Below are positions 1 to 7,898 of a DNA stretch of 64,000 bases, one piece after another; the stretch's first letter is position 1; every line of letters begins with the position of its first letter. Both the position numbers and the translations under genes were made by a program. The notes beneath the pieces are model-generated. The model saw only the letters and a list, made by a program, of their open reading frames with translations, was not told the DNA's origin and searched no databases. Source of the DNA: an uncultured Clostridiaceae bacterium (GTDB taxonomy: Bacteria; Bacillota; Clostridia; TANB77; CAG-508); NCBI GenBank assembly GCA_946628065.1, contig CAMOWC010000007.1, positions 1 through 64,000 on the forward strand, read 5' to 3'.

Positions 1-59
1 TTCTATTACTTCTATCTATGTATTTTTGAGTGTGCTATTTTAATTGCATACTAAACATT

Positions 60-175
<116 letters not shown>

Positions 176-196
176 TTTTTTTATTTAAAATAAAAA

Positions 197-278
197 AGCA
201 TTACTAAAATATGATATTTTAGTAATGCTTAAAAAATTGTAAAAAAAGATGTTTCTATAAAAATTTAGAAACATCTTT
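197..278. terminator. two hairpin terminators between 5S rRNA and a minus-strand gene
   Basis: Two strong hairpins lie back to back. The first (197-230) is a near-perfect 15-bp stem flanked by A and T runs and can end transcription from either side. The second (about 247-276) pairs AAGATGTTTCTA with its complement and has seven T residues beyond it; on the minus strand it directly follows the stop codon of the membrane protein gene at 285-755. Confidence 0.8.
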
Positions 279-284
279 TTTTGT

Positions 285-755
285 TTATTTTTTGCCTTTT
301 GAAGGTGTAGCACTTTGCTTTTCAAGGTCATCTAACACTGGAGCAACTAAGAAATATGCTATTGCAAAGAGACTGCCAAGTGATATTGCTACAGCTACGC
401 CTTTTATAATTATACTTGAAACAGTTGTTGTACCAAGCATACATGCTTTTATAGCAAAGACAAGAGCTACTGTTAATAAAACTAACATGAATAACCATAG
501 GATAAAACTGAATTCTTTTTTTCCAGACAATCCTCTTTCTTTCTTTTCAATGTAAACATGTGATATTGAACCAAATACGTAACCTATAACAGCGAAAAAT
601 GCATAATTGGTAGCAAAATCATATAGCAGTCCTTTTCCACTATCATATGTTGAGTAAACAACGTTACCTAAACATAAAGATAATATCAAGAAAAACGATT
701 GCATAACGAATTCTGCGACAACAACACCCAAAATAGATCTTCTAAACATTTTCAT
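285..755 (-). CDS. small integral membrane protein, unknown function
   Basis: The product (156-160 aa) has four predicted membrane segments separated by short charged loops, including an exposed KKERGLSGKKE loop in the middle, and ends in a Lys-rich tail (KGKK). I do not recognise a family with confidence. Two in-frame ATGs are possible: 767, which abuts a GAAAGG ribosome-binding site with no spacing, and 755, which lies 11 nt from it and is preferred. The gene is monocistronic, faces the rRNA operon and ends at the hairpin at 247-276. Codon use matches its neighbours. Confidence 0.7.
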   Translation of the reverse strand: MKMFRRSILGVVVAEFVMQSFFLILSLCLGNVVYSTYDSGKGLLYDFATNYAFFAVIGYVFGSISHVYIEKKERGLSGKKEFSFILWLFMLVLLTVALVFAIKACMLGTTTVSSIIIKGVAVAISLGSLFAIAYFLVAPVLDDLEKQSATPSKGKK

Positions 756-877
756 CTTATGTACCATCCTTTCTCAAACAAAATCATAACATTTGTGATA
801 ACATATGTCAATAAAATTTCAAAGTTATAAAAATATGATATAATATACTAAAAAATACAAATAAAGGAGCTAAAAAA

Positions 878-1462
878 ATGAGTAAAAAAACATGGAAACC
901 AGGGACTTTTCTTTATCCAATACCTGCAGTAATGATTTCGTGTGGAGATATGAAAAAATCAAACATAATAACTGTAGCATGGACTGGAATTATTAATACA
1001 GACCCAGCTCTTGTTTCTATATCAATAAGGAAAGAAAGATATTCATATAATATAATAAAAGAGACAAAAGAGTTTGTAATAAATTTAACTAATAAAGACC
1101 TCGTAAAACAAACTGATTGGTGCGGAGTAAAAACAGGGGCAAAAGTGGATAAATTTAAAGAAGCTAAATTAACAAAAGAAAAACCAACTTATGTTAAATG
1201 TCCAATGATAAAAGAAAGCCCTGTATCAGTTGAATGTAGAGTAATAGAGCAAAAAGATTTAGGCTCACACACAATGTTTATAGCAGAAGTGCTTGCGATT
1301 CATGCAGATGAAAGATATTTCGATGAAAAAGGTGCATTTGATATACAAAAATGCCACCTTCTTGCATATGCAAATGGGGGATATTATGAACTAGGAAGAA
1401 AGCTTGGAAAATTCGGGTTTTCAGTTCAAAAAAAGACGAGAAAAATAACGAAAAACCATTGA
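878..1462 (+). CDS. flavin reductase-like (FMN-binding split barrel) protein
   Basis: The 194-aa product matches the flavin reductase/flavoredoxin fold: an N-terminal PGTFLYPIPAVMISCGD strand pair, a T-VAWTGIINTDPALVSISI core that in the family contacts FMN, and S-Y-I--T-EFVINL after it. Members bind FMN and either reduce flavin with NAD(P)H or pass electrons in anaerobes; the substrate cannot be told from sequence. AAGGAG precedes the ATG and a TATAAT box lies at 839-844. The stop codon overlaps the -35 element of the following ribosomal protein operon. The Lys/Arg-rich C-terminal tail (about 20 residues) is longer than usual. Confidence 0.85.
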   Translation: MSKKTWKPGTFLYPIPAVMISCGDMKKSNIITVAWTGIINTDPALVSISIRKERYSYNIIKETKEFVINLTNKDLVKQTDWCGVKTGAKVDKFKEAKLTKEKPTYVKCPMIKESPVSVECRVIEQKDLGSHTMFIAEVLAIHADERYFDEKGAFDIQKCHLLAYANGGYYELGRKLGKFGFSVQKKTRKITKNH

Positions 1463-1487
1463 CATATTAACCAAAATGTGGTAAAGT
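1459..1487 (+). promoter_or_regulatory. promoter of the rpmG-secE-nusG-rplKAJL operon
   Basis: A consensus -35 box TTGACA (1459-1464), a 17-nt spacer and a -10 box TAAAGT (1482-1487) form a sigma-A type promoter. It overlaps the last codon of the preceding flavoprotein gene. Confidence 0.75.
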
Positions 1488-1491
1488 ATTA

Positions 1492-1519
1492 GAGCATGTA
1501 TCTTTAAAGGTACATGCTC
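1492..1519 (+). promoter_or_regulatory. 5' leader hairpin of the ribosomal protein operon
   Basis: A perfect 9-bp inverted repeat (GAGCATGTA / TACATGCTC) with a 10-nt loop sits at the probable transcription start, just after the -10 box. There is no T run, so it is more likely an mRNA-stabilising or regulatory structure than a terminator. Confidence 0.45.
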
Positions 1520-1596
1520 ACATCGTTTAAATAATAATATAAGGTACAAGATGCGAGTACCTTCAAAGAAAGCTTAAATAACGGAGGTGTAGTTTA

Positions 1597-1761
1597 ATGG
1601 CTGCAAAAGGACCAAGAGAAAAGATAACACTAGAATGCACAGAGTGCAAAAGAAGAAATTATATGACAGAAAAAAATAAAAGAAATAATGCTGATAGACT
1701 TGAAGTTGTTAAGTATTGTAAATTCTGCAAAAAACGTACAACACACAAAGAAACAAAATAA
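1597..1761 (+). CDS. rpmG: 50S ribosomal protein L33
   Basis: A 54-aa basic protein with the L33 pattern and two Cys pairs (C14/C17 and C41/C44), the zinc-binding form of L33. It begins with ATG 9 nt after GGAGG and opens the rpmG-secE-nusG arrangement standard in Firmicutes. It is a structural protein of the large ribosomal subunit near the E site. Length and motif are normal. The usual tRNA-Trp seen beside this gene in some clostridia is absent. Confidence 0.93.
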   Translation: MAAKGPREKITLECTECKRRNYMTEKNKRNNADRLEVVKYCKFCKKRTTHKETK

Positions 1762-1781
1762 TTAGTGGAGGAGTTTTTAAG

Positions 1782-2153
1782 ATGGCAAAGGATGCAGAAA
1801 AAAAGTCTAAAAGAGAGGGAAAACACTTTTTAAAGGACTTCAAAGCTGAGCTTAAAAAAGTTATTTGGCCTACACCAAAACAAGTTGTTAATAATACTGT
1901 TGCTGTTATTACTATTGTGCTCATTACTGCTGTTATTGTATTTGCACTAGATTTTGTGTTTAAAGCAGTTAATACATATGGAATAGACAGCATTAGAAGC
2001 ATAGTTCAAAGCGAATCAAATGCTGATGAAGAAACGCAAGCAGAGAATGATGCAGTAGATGGAGAAGCTGAAACAGAGGTAGGAAATACTACTGAATCAG
2101 AAAATCCAACTGAAAGTAGCGAAACGGTAGAGGAAAGTAACACACAGGAATAA
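1782..2153 (+). CDS. secE: preprotein translocase subunit SecE
   Basis: SecE clamps the SecYEG channel. The first 63 residues carry the family signature: an amphipathic helix FLKDFKAELKKVIWPT (residues 16-31, invariant WPT) followed by one membrane segment (about 38-60). The protein is 123 aa, roughly twice the usual 60-70, because of an added C-terminal tail of some 55 residues that is almost entirely acidic or Ser/Thr (many Glu, Asp, Asn). The tail would lie outside the core SecE fold and looks disordered. GGAGG precedes the ATG; nusG follows after 20 nt. Confidence 0.93.
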   Translation: MAKDAEKKSKREGKHFLKDFKAELKKVIWPTPKQVVNNTVAVITIVLITAVIVFALDFVFKAVNTYGIDSIRSIVQSESNADEETQAENDAVDGEAETEVGNTTESENPTESSETVEESNTQE

Positions 2154-2173
2154 TTCAATAAAGGAGGCTTACT

Positions 2174-2711
2174 ATGTCTCGGAGAAAATGAAAAATTAGA
2201 ACCAAATTGGTATGTAGTTCATACATATTCTGGTTATGAAAACAAAGTAAAGACTGACTTAGAGAAAACCATAAAGAACAGAGAGCTAGGCGATTTCTTT
2301 TTTGATATTGTTGTTCCTATGGAAGAGCAAATTGAAATAAAAGATGGAAAAAGAAAAACCAATCTTAAAAAAGTATTTCCAGGTTATGTGCTAATAAAAA
2401 TGATTGTAACAGAAGAATCTTGGTACATTGTTAGAAACACAAGAGGTGTTACAGGATTTGTAGGATCTGGAACAGAACCAATAGCATTAACTCCGGAAGA
2501 AATACGAAATATGGGATTTGAAGAAATGCCAATTAATATTGACTATGAGGTTGGAGATAGCGTAAAAGTAATGGCAGGACCATTTGAAAACTTTATAGGC
2601 AATGTACAAGAAATAAATAAAGAAAAGCACAAAGTAAAAGTTTTAGTTTCGATGTTTGGAAGAGAAACACCAGTAGAATTAGAATTTTCACAAGTGCAGA
2701 AAGTAAACTAG
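2174..2711 (+). CDS. nusG: transcription antitermination factor NusG, +1 frameshift at codon 3 (CGGA)
   Basis: NusG binds RNA polymerase and links it to Rho or the ribosome. Reading from the ATG at 2174 (after AAGGAGG) gives only Met-Ser before CGG, then Arg and stop within five codons. Skipping C2180 reads GGA as Gly3 and opens a continuous frame to 2711: 178 aa, the normal length. The NGN domain starts with [16 protein letters not shown], the conserved motif, and has FPGYVLIKM; the KOW domain begins near residue 125 ([17 protein letters not shown]). No other start would include the [10 protein letters not shown] strand with a ribosome-binding site. The gene is essential in most bacteria, so the shift must be efficient. 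One of 20 CGGN sites in the window. Confidence 0.93.
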
Positions 2712-2738
2712 AAAATTAAGAAGGAGGTGCTAAGCGAA

Positions 2739-3167
2739 ATGGCACAAAAAGAAGTTGCAAACGTAATTAAGTTACAAATAGAAGCTGGGAAAGCAACACC
2801 TGCTCCACCAGTAGGACCAGCATTAGGATCAAGTGGTGTAAACATTATGCAATTCGTAAAGGAATTTAATGATAGAACTGCAAACCAACCTGGAATGATA
2901 ATTCCAGTAGTAATTACAGTATATTCAGATAAATCTTTCGAATTCGTAACAAAGGTTCCACCAGTAGCTGTTTTAATTAAAAAGGCAATTAAAATAGAAA
3001 AAGGATCTGGAAAACCAAACAAAGAAAAAGTTGCAAAAATAACTACAGAACAAGTTAAAGCAATTGCTGAGCAAAAAATGGAAGATTTAAATGCTGCTTC
3101 ATTAGAAACAGCAATGAGCATGGTCAAAGGAACAGCACGTAGCATGGGTGTAGTTGTAGTTGATTAG
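2739..3167 (+). CDS. rplK: 50S ribosomal protein L11
   Basis: The 142-aa product is L11 throughout: the proline-rich N-terminal [24 protein letters not shown] and the C-terminal RNA-binding domain with [10 protein letters not shown]11 binds the GTPase-associated region of 23S rRNA. An in-frame GTG at 2727 overlaps the ribosome-binding site AAGGAGG (2721-2727), so the ATG at 2739 is the true start. It follows nusG by 27 nt. Confidence 0.96.
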   Translation: MAQKEVANVIKLQIEAGKATPAPPVGPALGSSGVNIMQFVKEFNDRTANQPGMIIPVVITVYSDKSFEFVTKVPPVAVLIKKAIKIEKGSGKPNKEKVAKITTEQVKAIAEQKMEDLNAASLETAMSMVKGTARSMGVVVVD

Positions 3168-3177
3168 CTTTTATGCG

Positions 3178-3243
3178 TTTAGCATTAGCATTTAGAATTT
3201 GGTAAGAAAATAAGTTCTGAGTGCAAAATGCCAAATGCTAAAA
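3178..3243 (+). promoter_or_regulatory. inverted repeat between rplK and rplA
   Basis: TTTAGCATT (3178-3186) pairs with AATGCTAAA (3234-3242), with further partial pairing inside. There is no T run. In this operon family the region near rplK-rplA can hold the L1 autoregulatory site; that role is only a possibility here. An mRNA processing hairpin is the alternative. Confidence 0.35.
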
Positions 3244-3293
3244 AATATAAATTGGGAGATTGAAAACAATCGTTATTACCAAAGGAGGAAAAA

Positions 3294-3977
3294 ATGAAAA
3301 GAGGAAAGAAATATCAAGAAGCTGAAAAGCTAATTGATAGAAGCAAAACTTATGAGCCAAAAGAAGCTCTAGAGGCAATTGAAAAAATGCCAAAAGCTAA
3401 ATTTGATGAAACAGTTGAGCTACATGTTAGACTTGGCGTTGATTCAAAACAGGCTGACCAACAAGTTAGAGGAACTGTAGTATTACCACATGGTACAGGT
3501 AAAACTCAAAGAGTATTAGTTTTTGCAAAAGGAGATAAAGCAAAAGAAGCAGAAGCTGCCGGAGCTGATTTCGTAGGAGCAGAAGAACTAGTACCAAAAA
3601 TCGAAAAAGAAAACTGGTTTGAATATGATGTAATCGTTGCAACACCAGACATGATGGGTGTTATAGGTAGACTTGGTAAAGTATTAGGACCAAAAGGATT
3701 AATGCCTAACCCAAAATCAGGAACTGTTACAATGGATGTAACAAAAGCTATCAAAGAAATTAAATCTGGTAAAGTTGAATATCGTTTAGATAAAACAAAC
3801 ATTATTCACTTAGGATTTGGAAAAGTATCTTTTGGAGCAGAAAAATTATTAGAAAACTATGAAACAATTATTGAAGCGATAATTAAGGCAAAGCCAGCTG
3901 CTGCAAAGGGACAATACATTAAGAGCGTAGCTATAACAAAGACAATGGGACCTGGTTTATATATCAACCAAAAATAG
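3294..3977 (+). CDS. rplA: 50S ribosomal protein L1
   Basis: The 227-aa protein has the L1 signature in order: the N-terminal [12 protein letters not shown] strand, VVLPHGTGK, and the conserved [19 protein letters not shown] block in the second half. L1 binds the mobile L1 stalk of 23S rRNA and can repress its own mRNA. AAGGAGG precedes the ATG. The length is standard (225-235). It is followed by a 200-nt gap that contains the L10 leader. Confidence 0.96.
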   Translation: MKRGKKYQEAEKLIDRSKTYEPKEALEAIEKMPKAKFDETVELHVRLGVDSKQADQQVRGTVVLPHGTGKTQRVLVFAKGDKAKEAEAAGADFVGAEELVPKIEKENWFEYDVIVATPDMMGVIGRLGKVLGPKGLMPNPKSGTVTMDVTKAIKEIKSGKVEYRLDKTNIIHLGFGKVSFGAEKLLENYETIIEAIIKAKPAAAKGQYIKSVAITKTMGPGLYINQK

Positions 3978-3988
3978 AATTTAAAATA

Positions 3989-4125
3989 TGCCAAAGACAG
4001 TAGGCAAAAATTAGATAAGTCCTACCGAGGTTTAATAGCGAGAAAAAGGAAGCAATTTTTTATTCGTGTTTAGCCTTGGAGAATATGGGACGAATAAAAA
4101 ATTGTTTTCTTTTATGCTTTGTGAT
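3989..4125 (+). promoter_or_regulatory. ribosomal protein L10 leader
   Basis: The gap before rplJ carries the conserved L10-leader core: CCAAAGACAGTAGGC at 3991-4005 and AAGTCCTACCGAGG at 4017-4030, forming the kink-turn-containing arm. It is followed by a long helix (about 4043-4066 with 4090-4113, AGCAATTTTTTATTCGT against its complement). In Firmicutes this RNA binds the L10(L7/L12)4 complex and represses rplJ-rplL when the proteins are in excess. Identification rests on the consensus blocks and the position. Confidence 0.85.
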
Positions 4126-4183
4126 TATAGATAATTAACAAAGGCAAGAAATAAAATCAAAGTATATTACGGAGGTGAAAAAA

Positions 4184-4681
4184 TTGGCTAGCGAAAGTAT
4201 TTTAAAACAAAAGCAAGCACAAGTTGCAGAATTAGCTGAAAAAATGAAAGATTCTAAAATAATTCTTTTAACAGAATATAGAGGAATCAATGTTGCAGAT
4301 GTAACAGCATTAAGAGCATCATTAAGAAAAGTAAATTCAGAATATTGTGTAATTAAAAACAATATTACAAGAAGAGCATTACAAACAAATGGAATTGAAG
4401 AATTAGAAGATAAGCTAGAAGGACCTGTTGCTGTAGTTCTTGGACATGATGATTACCTTGAACCATTAAAGGCAATTTATGAATACACAAAAGATCATGA
4501 TTTTTATAAAATCAAGGGTGGAGTAATAGATGGAAAAGTAGTTACAACTGAAGAATTAGTAACACTTGCAAAACTACCATCAAGAGAGACATTAATCGCC
4601 AAATTGGCAGGAAGCTTACTTGGCAACATTTCAAAACTTGCTGTTGCGCTTAACCAAGTACAACAACAAAAAGCTGAATAA
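4184..4681 (+). CDS. rplJ: 50S ribosomal protein L10
   Basis: L10 anchors the L7/L12 stalk. The product begins MASESILKQKQAQVAEL, followed by the typical ILLTEYRGINVADVTALR strand-helix and VIKNNITRRAL. The preferred start is the TTG at 4184, 8 nt after GGAGG; an upstream in-frame GTG at 4175 overlaps the ribosome-binding site. Length is 165 aa, normal for the family. Expression is probably controlled by the L10 leader directly upstream. Confidence 0.94.
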   Translation: MASESILKQKQAQVAELAEKMKDSKIILLTEYRGINVADVTALRASLRKVNSEYCVIKNNITRRALQTNGIEELEDKLEGPVAVVLGHDDYLEPLKAIYEYTKDHDFYKIKGGVIDGKVVTTEELVTLAKLPSRETLIAKLAGSLLGNISKLAVALNQVQQQKAE

Positions 4682-4724
4682 TCAGCAAATATTATTTATT
4701 AAAAAAATTTAGGAGGATTTTAAA

Positions 4725-5096
4725 ATGGAAAAAATAGAAAAATTATTAGAAGAAATTGATAGCCTAACAGTTATCGAATTATCTGAACTTGTAAAAGGAA
4801 TTGAAGAAAAATATGGAGTATCTGCAGCAGCAGTTGCAGCACCAGTAGCTGGTGGAGCAGCAGCAGGAGCAGCAGCTGAAGAAAAATCAAGCTTCAACGT
4901 AGTATTAAAAGATGCAGGAGCTAACAAAATAGCTGTAATCAAAGTAGTAAGAGATGCTACAGGATTAGGATTAAAAGAAGCTAAAGATTTAGTAGATGGA
5001 GCTCCAAAAACAGTTAAAGAAAACGTAGCTAAGGAAGAAGCAGAAGAGCTAAAAGCAAAATTTACTGAAGCTGGAGCTACAGTAGAATTAGCTTAA
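4725..5096 (+). CDS. rplL: 50S ribosomal protein L7/L12
   Basis: A 123-aa acidic stalk protein. Residues 1-30 form the dimerisation domain, followed by an Ala/Gly/Val-rich hinge (about 32-55) and the C-terminal factor-binding domain with [20 protein letters not shown] and [17 protein letters not shown] precedes the ATG. It ends the ribosomal operon and is followed by a strong terminator. Confidence 0.96.
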   Translation: MEKIEKLLEEIDSLTVIELSELVKGIEEKYGVSAAAVAAPVAGGAAAGAAAEEKSSFNVVLKDAGANKIAVIKVVRDATGLGLKEAKDLVDGAPKTVKENVAKEEAEELKAKFTEAGATVELA

Positions 5097-5120
5097 TTTC
5101 TAAAATTAAATGTATAATTG

Positions 5121-5168
5121 AAACAAATAGGGACGCATTTTGTATTGCGCCCTTATTTGTTTTTTTGA
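5121..5168 (+). terminator. terminator of the ribosomal protein operon
   Basis: A hairpin whose arms are AAACAAATAGGGACGCA and the near-complement TGCGCCCTTATTTGTTT ends in a run of seven T residues. It lies 25 nt after the rplL stop codon. Confidence 0.85.
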
Positions 5169-5267
5169 TATAATATAAACTGCAACAAGACCTGAATATT
5201 TTTTAATTAATATGAGAACAATTAATTTATAAATAAAAAGAGCATATAGCTCTGGAATGGAGGATTT

Positions 5268-6344
5268 ATGGATAGAAAAGTCAGAGTAGCACAATATGGC
5301 ACTGGCAAAATGTCAGTCTACACAATGCGTTATGTTTATGAAAAAGGAGGAGAGATAGTTGCAGCAATAGATGTTAATCCAAGTGTTATTGGAAAAGACA
5401 TTGGTGAAATAATGGGATGTGAAGAAAAAGGTGTGAAAGTTGTTTCAAATGATGAAGCTGAAAAAGTTTTAAGTGAAACAAAACCAGACATAGTTATTGT
5501 TACAACAATGAGCTTGATAAATGATGTAAAAGATTCTTTAATGCTTTGTGCAAAGCTTGGACTTAATGCAATAACTACTTGCGAAGAAGCATTCTTCCCA
5601 ATGAATTCAAACCCAAAAATAACAGATGAAATTGATAAGACAGCAAAAGAAAATAATTGTACAATTACAGGAAGCGGATATCAAGATATGTATTGGGGAG
5701 AGTTAATAAGTGCAATGGCTGCTTCAACACATAAAATAAAAAAAATAAAAGGAAGCTCAAGCTATAATGTTGAGGATTATGGAATTGCATTAGCGAAGGC
5801 ACATGGAGCAGGTCTGGACTTGGATTCGTTTCAAACAGAAGTTGCATCAAATGATGAAATATCAAATGAAAAAAGGCAGTATTTAATACAAAATGGAGAA
5901 TTCGTTCCATCATATATGTGGAACGTAAATGGATGGTTATGCTCAAAATTAGGGTTAACAATTGAATCACAAATACAAAAGTGTGTGCCTCAAACATATA
6001 AAGAAGACATAGTTTCTAGTACTTTGGGAATGACTGTAAAAGCTGGTATGGCGACAGGCATGAGTGCAGTGGTAACTACGACAACAAAAGAAGGAATAAT
6101 AATCGAATCAGAATGTATTGGAAAAGTATACTCAAAAGAAGACTATGATAAAAACGAATGGGCAGTAGAGGGAGAGCCAAATACAACGTTAGTAATAGCA
6201 AGACCAAATACAGTAGAATTAACTTGTGCAACTATAGTAAATAGAATACCAGATGTAATAAATGCGCCTGCTGGTTATGTTACTACAGATAAAATGGATG
6301 AACTAAGATATCGTGTAAGACCTCTTAATGAGTATGTAAAATAA
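5268..6344 (+). CDS. 2,4-diaminopentanoate dehydrogenase-like NAD(P)-dependent oxidoreductase
   Basis: The 358-aa protein starts with a Rossmann motif (VRVAQYGTGKMSVYTMRYVYEKGGEIVAAID) and has the DapB-like split fold seen in 2,4-diaminopentanoate dehydrogenase (Ord), the oxidative step of clostridial ornithine fermentation. The conserved ITGSGYQDMYWGEL block and GMTVKAGMATGM region support that family over true dihydrodipicolinate reductase. No other ornithine fermentation genes lie nearby, so the physiological substrate is uncertain. GGAGG precedes the ATG. It stands alone between two terminators, with a TATAAT box at 5171-5176. Confidence 0.75.
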   Translation: MDRKVRVAQYGTGKMSVYTMRYVYEKGGEIVAAIDVNPSVIGKDIGEIMGCEEKGVKVVSNDEAEKVLSETKPDIVIVTTMSLINDVKDSLMLCAKLGLNAITTCEEAFFPMNSNPKITDEIDKTAKENNCTITGSGYQDMYWGELISAMAASTHKIKKIKGSSSYNVEDYGIALAKAHGAGLDLDSFQTEVASNDEISNEKRQYLIQNGEFVPSYMWNVNGWLCSKLGLTIESQIQKCVPQTYKEDIVSSTLGMTVKAGMATGMSAVVTTTTKEGIIIESECIGKVYSKEDYDKNEWAVEGEPNTTLVIARPNTVELTCATIVNRIPDVINAPAGYVTTDKMDELRYRVRPLNEYVK

Positions 6345-6352
6345 GTCACAAA

Positions 6353-6402
6353 AAGAAGATGCCCTAAATAATAAATTTATTATTTTAGGACATCTTCTTT
6401 TT
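6353..6402 (+). terminator. terminator after the dehydrogenase gene
   Basis: A stem of AAAGAAGATGnCCTAAA against TTTAGGnCATCTTCTTT, enclosing AT-rich sequence and ending in a T run. It lies 10 nt after the stop codon and abuts the first possible start of the next gene. Confidence 0.85.
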
Positions 6403-6403
6403 T

Positions 6404-7122
6404 ATGCTTGATACAAATATATATATCAATATGAGTAGAAAAGCATTGTTTTTAATTTTCGTTTTTTTTACAATTTTGGTATGCGTTATTGGAAACATTC
6501 TAAAAAAAGTTGAAACAACTGAAGCTTCAGCACATGCAAGCAATACATACAAGATTTTAGTTGATGTAGAAGAATCAAAAATGTATATATTTGAAAATAG
6601 AGTTTGTGTAAAGACATATACTTGCGCAGGAGGAAAATATTCAACTCCATCTCCTGTTGGAACATGGAAGATTATAAGCAAAGGGAAATGGGGAGAAGGA
6701 TTTGGAGGGAGTTGGCTCCGGACTTAATGTACCATGGGGAAATTTTGGAATTCATGGTACGCTAGAAAAATATTCTGTTGGATGGGCAAGTTCACACGGA
6801 TGCATTCGTATGAAGAATAATGAGGTCGCTGAATTATATAAATTAATCCCAATAGGAACTGAAGTAATTATCGTGGATGGACCATATGGGCCTTTTAGCA
6901 AAGGATTCAGAAATTTAAAGTCAGGTATGTATGGCTCAGACATAAAAGAAATACAGCAAAGGCTAAAAGACTTAGGCTTTTTTAACCGGAATTCCAAATG
7001 GAAAATTTGGAGAAGAAACAGAAAATGCAGTGCAGAAATATTGCAAAGTAAATGGTTTATATGTAAGAAAGACAATAGACATTGGCTTGCAAAAGCATAT
7101 GGGCTTTGAACTCATAGATTAA
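6404..7122 (+). CDS. L,D-transpeptidase with peptidoglycan-binding domain, two +1 shifts (CGGA, CGGA)
   Basis: The gene is in three frames joined by skipping C6719 and C6987; each skipped C is followed by GGA (Gly106, Gly195). The joined product has 238 aa: a membrane or signal segment near residues 10-30, a YkuD catalytic domain with GLNVPWGNFGIHGT and SSHGCIRM (His117, His131, Cys133), and a C-terminal PG_binding_1 domain (about 165-235) with DIKEIQQRLKDLGFFN-GIPNGKFGEETENAVQ. Such enzymes make 3-3 peptide crosslinks. Both shift glycines are family-conserved. No clear ribosome-binding site supports either ATG (6404 or 6431); 6431 gives a more typical signal sequence. Confidence 0.87.
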
Positions 7123-7150
7123 CAAAAAAATGCAAAATTAATTCACAGTA

Positions 7151-7180
7151 TAGACACATTTTGTATTTATAATGTATAAT
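7151..7180 (+). promoter_or_regulatory. promoter of the two-component system
   Basis: TAGACA (7151-7156), an 18-nt spacer and TATAAT (7175-7180) lie 28 nt before the response regulator start. Confidence 0.6.
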
Positions 7181-7207
7181 AAGCGCGAGGAAACAAGGAG
7201 AGTAAAT

Positions 7208-7888
7208 ATGAAAGATTATAGTATTTTAGTTGTAGATGATGAAGAAAGAATGAGAAAATTGGTAAAAGATTTTCTTAAAGCTAAAGGACATACTATTTTA
7301 GAGGCTGAAGACGGAGAAAAAGCAATAGAGATTTTCGAACAAAACAAAGATAGAATCGATTTGATTTTGCTTGATGTTATGATGCCTAAGCTTGATGGAT
7401 GGTCAGTTCTAAGACAAATCAGACAAAAATCTAAAGTGCCAATAATTATGCTTACTGCAAGAGCAGAAGAACAAGACGAGCTATTCGGATTTGAGCTCGG
7501 AGTAGACGAGTATATTTCTAAACCGTTTAGTCCTAAAATTCTTGTAGCTAGAGTTGAAGCTATTTTAAATAGAGCTTATGGAAATAAAGAGGAGGAAACA
7601 AAAGATCATAATGGAATTAAAATAGATGAAGCGGGAAGAACTGTAACTGTTGATGGTAAATTAGTTGAGCTTTCACTAAGAGAGTATGAACTTTTAAAAT
7701 ATTTAGTAGATAACGAAAATATAGCGCTTTCAAGAGACAAAATACTTAATAATGTTTGGAACTACGACTATTATGGCGATTCGAGAACTATAGATAGTCA
7801 TATAAAAAAAATAAGGCACAAATTAGGCAAAAAAGGAAAATATATAAAAACTATGCGTGGTGTAGGATATAAATTCGAAACAAAGTAA
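7208..7888 (+). CDS. OmpR/PhoB-family response regulator
   Basis: The 226-aa protein has a receiver domain (residues 1-115: acidic pocket D10/D11, phospho-acceptor D56 in LLDVMMP, K105 in SKPF) and a winged-helix DNA-binding domain (about 130-226, ending in TMRGVGYKFE). The start at 7208 follows AAGGAG; an upstream in-frame ATG at 7172 overlaps the promoter. The sensor kinase gene starts 10 nt after its stop codon. Target genes are not evident, though the sortase and cell-wall genes downstream are candidates. Confidence 0.93.
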   Translation: MKDYSILVVDDEERMRKLVKDFLKAKGHTILEAEDGEKAIEIFEQNKDRIDLILLDVMMPKLDGWSVLRQIRQKSKVPIIMLTARAEEQDELFGFELGVDEYISKPFSPKILVARVEAILNRAYGNKEEETKDHNGIKIDEAGRTVTVDGKLVELSLREYELLKYLVDNENIALSRDKILNNVWNYDYYGDSRTIDSHIKKIRHKLGKKGKYIKTMRGVGYKFETK

Positions 7889-7898
7889 GGGAGAAAAT

